A DNA stretch of 64,000 nucleotides from Anaeromassilibacillus senegalensis (lineage in GTDB: Bacteria > Bacillota > Clostridia > Oscillospirales > Acutalibacteraceae): NCBI RefSeq assembly GCF_021531715.1, contig NZ_JAFBIT010000001.1, positions 248,001 through 312,000 of the forward strand, given 5' to 3'. Every line of letters starts with the position of its first letter. Position 1 is the stretch's first letter. The translations under genes were made by a program, and so were the position numbers. The notes beneath the pieces were generated by a model, which saw only the letters and a list, made by a program, of their open reading frames with translations, searched no databases and was not told where the DNA came from. Shown here piece by piece: positions 58,967-64,000 of this stretch.

Positions 58967-61174
58967 ATGGCTGAATTACATGAGCTGATAGAGAAAATTG
59001 AAAATCCGGAGTTGCGCGCACAGATTGCGGAGGCGGCAAAACGCGCGTTAAAGCACAAGCAATTCGGTCTGGTGTTTGAGGAACACCTGCCGGAGTGCAC
59101 CCCCCTGTACGATATTCCTGTCAGAAAAGGCGCAAAGGTGTCTTTGCGGAACGGAAAAGCCAACGAAACCTTTACTGTTCTGAAAATCGAAGATGGCATC
59201 GCCACTTGCCTGCCCAAGAACAGTAAGGAAGCAGTGCAGTTTACGGTGACTGATCTCGTTACCACAGCAGAGCTGGGCGACCCCATCTATCCTTGTCTGC
59301 AGCCCTTGGGAGAAGTATGCAACGCGCCTGACAGTGAGCTGTGGCATACCCTGATAGAAGCGGATAACTACCATGCACTGCAGCTTCTGGAATACCTATA
59401 CGCAGGCAAAGTGGATTGTATCTACATCGACCCGCCGTACAATACACGAGCTAAAGACTGGAAATATAATAACGACTATGTTGACCCTAACGATTCATAC
59501 CGACATAGCAAGTGGCTCGCTATGATGCAAAAGCGGTTAGCCCTTGCTAAAAGGCTAATGAATCCTGCTTCATCCGTACTCATTGTAACAATTGATGAAA
59601 AAGAATACTTACATTTGGGCTGTTTGCTCGAGGAAATGTTCGAGGAAGCAAAAATCCAAATGATTTCTAGTGTGATTAACCCTGCAGGAGCGGGTAAGAA
59701 GGAATTTGCGCGAACAGATGAATACATATTCTTTGTGAGACTTGGATCAGCATCCGTTCTTCCTGAAAGCAGAGAAGTTGAAAATGTACCTGTTATATGG
59801 GACACATTGAGAAGAAGTAGCCTTGCCAACGCTCGTGGAAAACACGGGAAAGGCGCCTGTGGACCAAATCAGTTTTACCCCATTTATGTTAATGATTTAA
59901 CTGGAAAGATAGAGCATATAGGAGATCCTATTGCTGAAGATGTGGATAGACATAGTGTTCCTACCATCGCCGGGTGTACAGCAGTATTCCCTGTGCGACC
60001 AGATGGAACAGAAATGAATTGGGGAATAAAACCCGATGAAGCAGAAGCGAGACTCAGATCTGGATATCTCCGCGCCGGTGCGTATAAACCGAATGAGCCG
60101 CAACAATATGTAATTAGCTATTTGACTGGTGGTATCATTTCGGATATCGAAGCAGGAATAGCGATTACGGAGGGATATAACGAGGATGGTACTATTATAG
60201 CGTATTATCCCACAGGAAAAGATAAGATGCCGACCACTAATTGGAACAGATCCACTCATGATGCACAAAGGTATGGAACAAACATTTTGTCAAAATTCAT
60301 AGGTAACCGTTTCCAATATCCCAAATCCGTCTATGCAGTAAAAGACGCATTGAGCTATTTTGTAAAGGAAAATTCTAACGCACTAATTGTTGATTTCTTT
60401 GCGGGTTCTGGCACCACGTTGCATGCTGTAAACCTTATGAACGCTGAGGATGGCGGTCAAAGACGTTGTATCTTGGTTACGAACAACGAAGTTTCAGCCG
60501 ACGAAGAAAAGCAGCTTACTGCCGCTGGATATTCACGCGGTGATGATGAATGGAATAATCTGGGCATTGCTCGTTATGTAACTTGGCCTCGAGCAGTTTG
60601 CAGCATTCTCGGTCGGGATATCGATGGAAATCCGATAGAAGGAGACTATGGCGTAATTGAAGAAGATTATGTCGTAGACGAAGAAGATACTGTTGTATCA
60701 AAGAAAACTGGTAAGCCAATAACAAAAAGAATTTATGCTCGTCAAAAGGTGCAAAAACTTCCTAAACTGGCTGCAATAAAACGCGCGGACGGATTTAAAG
60801 CAAACGCAGTATTCTTCAAACTGGGATTTCTCGACAAAACCAAGGTATCTCTTGGTATGCAGTTCAAGGAACTGCTCTCCACCTTGTGGATGAAGGCAGG
60901 CGCGATCGGCAAATGTCCCACCATTGACGCATCCGTGCCGGATATGCTCATCCTGCCGAATAACAAAATGGCGATCCTCAATGATGAGAACCAGTTTGGT
61001 AAGTTTGCCGAGCAGCTTACACAGCATCCCGAAATCGAGGTTGTGTACCTCGTCACCGATTACGAATCCAGCTTCGTCTCCATGACACAGGCGTTGGATG
61101 GCAAAACAACTTATCAGTTGTACAAAGACTATCTGGACAACTTCAGAATTAACGCAGGGAGGAACAGCAGATGA
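58967..61174 (+). CDS. mod: Type III-like DNA methyltransferase (Mod)
   Basis: A 735-residue amino-methyltransferase of the beta class order: motif IV CIYIDPPYNT (residues 151-160) comes before motif I DFFAGSGTT (476-484). The region between them (about 165-440) is the presumed recognition domain. Residues 1-110 form an unusual N-terminal module (KGAKVSLRNGKANETFTVLKIEDGIATCL) and the C-terminus (FGKFAEQLTQHPEIEVVYLVTDYESSFVSM) is also non-standard. The middle of the gene (about 59450-60830) is visibly more AT-rich than both ends, pointing to a mosaic origin. It overlaps res by ATGA, so the two are translationally coupled. Confidence 0.92.
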   Translation: MAELHELIEKIENPELRAQIAEAAKRALKHKQFGLVFEEHLPECTPLYDIPVRKGAKVSLRNGKANETFTVLKIEDGIATCLPKNSKEAVQFTVTDLVTTAELGDPIYPCLQPLGEVCNAPDSELWHTLIEADNYHALQLLEYLYAGKVDCIYIDPPYNTRAKDWKYNNDYVDPNDSYRHSKWLAMMQKRLALAKRLMNPASSVLIVTIDEKEYLHLGCLLEEMFEEAKIQMISSVINPAGAGKKEFARTDEYIFFVRLGSASVLPESREVENVPVIWDTLRRSSLANARGKHGKGACGPNQFYPIYVNDLTGKIEHIGDPIAEDVDRHSVPTIAGCTAVFPVRPDGTEMNWGIKPDEAEARLRSGYLRAGAYKPNEPQQYVISYLTGGIISDIEAGIAITEGYNEDGTIIAYYPTGKDKMPTTNWNRSTHDAQRYGTNILSKFIGNRFQYPKSVYAVKDALSYFVKENSNALIVDFFAGSGTTLHAVNLMNAEDGGQRRCILVTNNEVSADEEKQLTAAGYSRGDDEWNNLGIARYVTWPRAVCSILGRDIDGNPIEGDYGVIEEDYVVDEEDTVVSKKTGKPITKRIYARQKVQKLPKLAAIKRADGFKANAVFFKLGFLDKTKVSLGMQFKELLSTLWMKAGAIGKCPTIDASVPDMLILPNNKMAILNDENQFGKFAEQLTQHPEIEVVYLVTDYESSFVSMTQALDGKTTYQLYKDYLDNFRINAGRNSR

Positions 61175-64000
61175 AAGTTAATTTAATAGCCTTTCAGGAC
61201 AAAGCTGTCAAGGAACTGCGCGTAGACATTGCAGACGCACTGGACAGCTACAGACGCAGAGGAAAGACGCAGGTTGTTTCCCTGCAGGCGCCTACCGGTG
61301 CAGGTAAAACCATTATCGCAGCATCGCTGATCGAGGATATTTTCTTTGGATCCACGCTTGCGGATGGTACCACATTCGACGAACAGCCGGAAGCGATCTT
61401 CGTTTGGCTTTCGGATTCTCCGGAGCTGAACGCGCAGTCAAAACAGAAAATCGAACTCAAAACCAGCAAGCTGCGCTTCGGTCAGTGCGTCACCATTTCG
61501 GAGGAATCCTTCGATATGGAGATGCTGGAGGACGGTCACGTATACTTCCTCAACACTCAGAAGATCAGCCGCAGCGGTAAGCTGACACAGCACTCCGACG
61601 ATCGGCAGTATACCATCTGGGAAACGCTGGACAATACCATCCAGAACAAGTCGGATCATCTGTACTTCATCATTGACGAAGCACACCGTGGCGCCAAGAG
61701 CAAGCGCGAGGCAGGCACCGATACCACCATCATGCAGCGCTTCATCAAGGGATATACCTACACAGAAAATGGCATGAAACGCACCATGCGTTCTATGCCG
61801 GTGATTCTTGGTATCAGTGCAACAGCAGAACGATTCAACACCTTGGTTGGCAACACCACCAATGTGGGGCTTATGAAGTATGTGATCACCGCCGATGAAG
61901 TACGTGGCTCGGGTCTGCTGAAGGATCGCATTGTAATCACCTACCCCGAGGATCCCACTAAAAACAACGATATCGTGCTTTTGGAAGCAGCGGTGGAAGA
62001 ATGGCTGAAAAAGTGTAAGCGCTGGTATCAGTACACATCCGAGCAGCATTATGCCAACGTGGATCCTGTACTGGTGGTACAGGTGTGCCAAGGCAGCGGT
62101 GGCGCATTATCCGACACCAATTTGGAGGATGTTCTTGCCAAGATTGAAGAAAAGGTTGGTACACCTTTTAAAGCAGGAGAAGTTGTCCACTGCTTTGGCG
62201 AAGGAACTACCGTGGAGCTGAACGGTCTTCATATCCCCCATGTAAAGGCATCCGAAATTGCGGATGATCACAAAATCAAGGTTGTTTTCTTCAAGGAAGC
62301 ACTATCCACCGGCTGGGACTGTCCCAGAGCAGAGACCATGATGTCCTTTGCTGTGAGAAACGATCCCACCTATATTGCGCAGCTCCTCGGCAGAATGGTG
62401 CGTACACCACTTCAAATGCGCGTGATGCGTGACGAATTCCTGAATGATGTAAAGCTGTACCTTCCCCATTTCAACAAGGATACCGTAAAGAAGGTCGTGG
62501 AGGAATTGCAGTCGAGTGAAGGCGGCGAAATTCCTACCGAGATCAACGGCGAATCGCTGGAGGAACCGACCTATATCACTTGGACGGTGCATACCCCCAG
62601 ACGCGCAAGACAGGTGGAGCCGGATCCCAATCAGATGAGCCTATTTGATAGTCCGAGCGGTGGAGCAGCGACAACAGAAACACCGGCAGCGGTGTCTCCG
62701 GCTACCAACACTCCGTATGTTGCGCCCACTACCAATAATGGTGGCAACAGCGCACCGGAATATATCCCTCCAAGAACGGTGACCATTCCGGCTACAGGCA
62801 ATGGCCAGCCGGCAGCTCCTGTTGTTCCTGCAGAAGAAATTCTGCAGGGCAAGCAGCTGGAGTTCGCGCCGGAGCTTGATCGCGTGGAAATCATCGATTT
62901 CATCAACGCCAAAGGCTACCTGACATACTTCGTCCGTCAGGATCGCATCAACGATTACCTGAAATCCCTGTTGGATCTGGCAACCCTGCTGACGCACAAC
63001 GTCATTTATCAGGGCGCACGCGACGAGGTCATCGACGATATTGTTGGTTTGATTCGTGAATACATTGACGATCTGCATCGCACCGGCAGATACGATGTGC
63101 TGGCGGATCAGGTGTTGCAGTTCAAATTGTCGGTACAGGTATTCGACCCGTTCGGCAAAGCGCTGCAGGAGAATTACTTCAATGATTTCACATTGATGTC
63201 GGAGACCGATCTGGATAGACAGGTACGCAACGCAGATGCCAAGCTGGGCAGATACGGATTCCCCAACATCTACGGCGGCAGATATTACGATGAGGAAAAC
63301 CCGAACGCGCATAAAATTGACTGCGTTCTCTTCGCAGCTGACGATGCATGTAGAGCAAAGCTCGGTGAGTATGCAAAGAATAAACTTCGTGAATTCTCTC
63401 GTAAATACCGTGTGGCGGTAGCAAACAGATCGGATGCTTGCAAGAAGAAGTACCGTGAAATCATGGCTGACAGCGCCGTGGTCAGCGAACAGCTTTTTGC
63501 TATTCCTGAAAATATCAGTGTTAGAGAGGATCCCGATGGCATCGAATATGAGAACCATCTCCTTGCTGCACCGGATACCGGTATCGCAAAGATAAAGCTG
63601 AACGGCTGGGAGGCTGCACTGATCGAGGAAGAATCGAAACGTACGGACTTCGTATGCTGGCTGAGAAACCCCTCCAGAGCAGCATGGGCGCTTTGCCTGC
63701 CCTACGATATTGGCGGCGAGAAAAAATCCTTCTACCCCGACTTCTTGATTGTACGCAGCGATCCGTCAGTTGACTATGTGGTTGATATTCTGGAACCCCA
63801 TGGTAACCAGTATGTCGACAATTTGCCGAAGGCAAAAGCGTTGGCAGAATATGCCAAAGCAGAAGATCGTCTCGGCAGAATTCAGTTGATCCACAAGACA
63901 ACGGATGCTGGCGGCACCAGCAGATTCATTCGCTTGGATCTCACGGACATGGCAGTACGTGATAAAGTTCTGCGTGCCTTCTCCAATGACGAACTGGATC
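61171..64000 (+). CDS. res: Type III-like restriction helicase-nuclease (Res), 3'-truncated by the window
   Basis: The frame opens with ATG 61171 after GGGAGGAAC and stays open to the window end (at least 943 residues). SF2 helicase motifs are visible: Walker A APTGAGKT (40-47), DEAH (169-172), GISAT (214-218), STGWDCPRAETM (379-390) and QLLGRMVR (404-411). A Pro/Thr/Ala/Asn-rich linker (about 485-555) separates it from the C-terminal region; within it QMSLFD (488-493) resembles a beta-clamp-binding motif. Near residue 855 a nuclease-like block YPDFLIV...DYVVDILEPHG has the PD and E positions of PD-(D/E)xK but His instead of Lys. It would cut unmodified DNA after ATP-driven movement. Confidence 0.9.
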   Translation, partial: MKVNLIAFQDKAVKELRVDIADALDSYRRRGKTQVVSLQAPTGAGKTIIAASLIEDIFFGSTLADGTTFDEQPEAIFVWLSDSPELNAQSKQKIELKTSKLRFGQCVTISEESFDMEMLEDGHVYFLNTQKISRSGKLTQHSDDRQYTIWETLDNTIQNKSDHLYFIIDEAHRGAKSKREAGTDTTIMQRFIKGYTYTENGMKRTMRSMPVILGISATAERFNTLVGNTTNVGLMKYVITADEVRGSGLLKDRIVITYPEDPTKNNDIVLLEAAVEEWLKKCKRWYQYTSEQHYANVDPVLVVQVCQGSGGALSDTNLEDVLAKIEEKVGTPFKAGEVVHCFGEGTTVELNGLHIPHVKASEIADDHKIKVVFFKEALSTGWDCPRAETMMSFAVRNDPTYIAQLLGRMVRTPLQMRVMRDEFLNDVKLYLPHFNKDTVKKVVEELQSSEGGEIPTEINGESLEEPTYITWTVHTPRRARQVEPDPNQMSLFDSPSGGAATTETPAAVSPATNTPYVAPTTNNGGNSAPEYIPPRTVTIPATGNGQPAAPVVPAEEILQGKQLEFAPELDRVEIIDFINAKGYLTYFVRQDRINDYLKSLLDLATLLTHNVIYQGARDEVIDDIVGLIREYIDDLHRTGRYDVLADQVLQFKLSVQVFDPFGKALQENYFNDFTLMSETDLDRQVRNADAKLGRYGFPNIYGGRYYDEENPNAHKIDCVLFAADDACRAKLGEYAKNKLREFSRKYRVAVANRSDACKKKYREIMADSAVVSEQLFAIPENISVREDPDGIEYENHLLAAPDTGIAKIKLNGWEAALIEEESKRTDFVCWLRNPSRAAWALCLPYDIGGEKKSFYPDFLIVRSDPSVDYVVDILEPHGNQYVDNLPKAKALAEYAKAEDRLGRIQLIHKTTDAGGTSRFIRLDLTDMAVRDKVLRAFSNDELD

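Overview
The window looks like a chromosomal segment of a spore-forming, Gram-positive anaerobe of the class Clostridia, most probably an Oscillospiraceae/Ruminococcaceae-type gut bacterium. The evidence is the high-GC Firmicutes-style genes with strong AGGAGG ribosome sites and TTGACA/TATAAT promoters, a SpoIVB peptidase, a T-box in front of thrS, a ferredoxin-dependent 2-oxoacid oxidoreductase, an lplB/ytcP/lplA-type sugar importer with an AraC regulator, and a C+ (zinc) ribosomal protein L33. I cannot name the species.

Layout. 1-3.1 kb: 3' end of rny, a small ribbon-helix-helix protein, a cold-shock gene with a small downstream gene, a structured untranslated stretch and spoIVB. 3.1-5.5 kb: T-box and thrS. 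5.5-10.6 kb: AraC regulator divergent from a carbohydrate ABC importer. 10.6-14.8 kb: mntP under a Mn2+ riboswitch, divergent from a GntR(YtrA)-ABC operon with a clear operator. 14.9-18.8 kb: alpha-L-rhamnosidase and a second glycoside hydrolase. 19-21.3 kb: thiW-thiM-thiE behind a long, strongly folded leader that is not a recognisable TPP riboswitch. 21.3-23.2 kb: BlaI and a BlaR1-like protein that lacks its protease domain, and a zinc-ribbon membrane protein. 23.3-27 kb: tRNA-Gly and a five-gene 2-oxoacid:ferredoxin oxidoreductase operon. 27-36.8 kb: a MacB-like transporter with a frameshift, a zinc-less sirtuin-like protein, PAP2 phosphatase, Ca2+ ATPase, pyruvate kinase and a HAD phosphatase. 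36.8-42.2 kb: TetR-methyltransferase, an acetyltransferase behind an attenuator-like leader, eda, a likely antisense-strand small RNA, a ROK protein and a conserved unknown. 42.2-45.9 kb: rpmG-secE-nusG-rplK-rplA-[L10 leader]-rplJ-rplL, which stops at a terminator without rpoBC. 46-56.5 kb: MarR plus heterodimeric ABC exporter, ArsR/permease/thioredoxin-like cluster, sbcCD. 56.6-58.3 kb: D,D-carboxypeptidase and initiator tRNA-fMet. 58.3-64 kb: an accessory island starting right after tRNA-fMet: HTH controller, Type III-like methyltransferase (mod) and helicase-nuclease (res, running off the window).

The main unexplained signals are RNA-level: the thiWME leader with a closed multi-branch fold feeding directly into a Shine-Dalgarno-sequestering hairpin; the acetyltransferase leader with a terminator and a perfectly complementary antiterminator segment; a ~188-nt putative small RNA opposite the eda terminator with a C-rich loop; and a hairpin that buries the ribosome site of the gene behind the cold-shock gene. 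On the protein side, the Type III-like restriction island carries a putative beta-clamp-binding motif inside Res, a non-canonical nuclease site, and a Mod whose central region has a lower GC content than its flanks, as expected for an exchanged recognition domain. All motif and structure calls were made by eye; none was computed or compared with a database.
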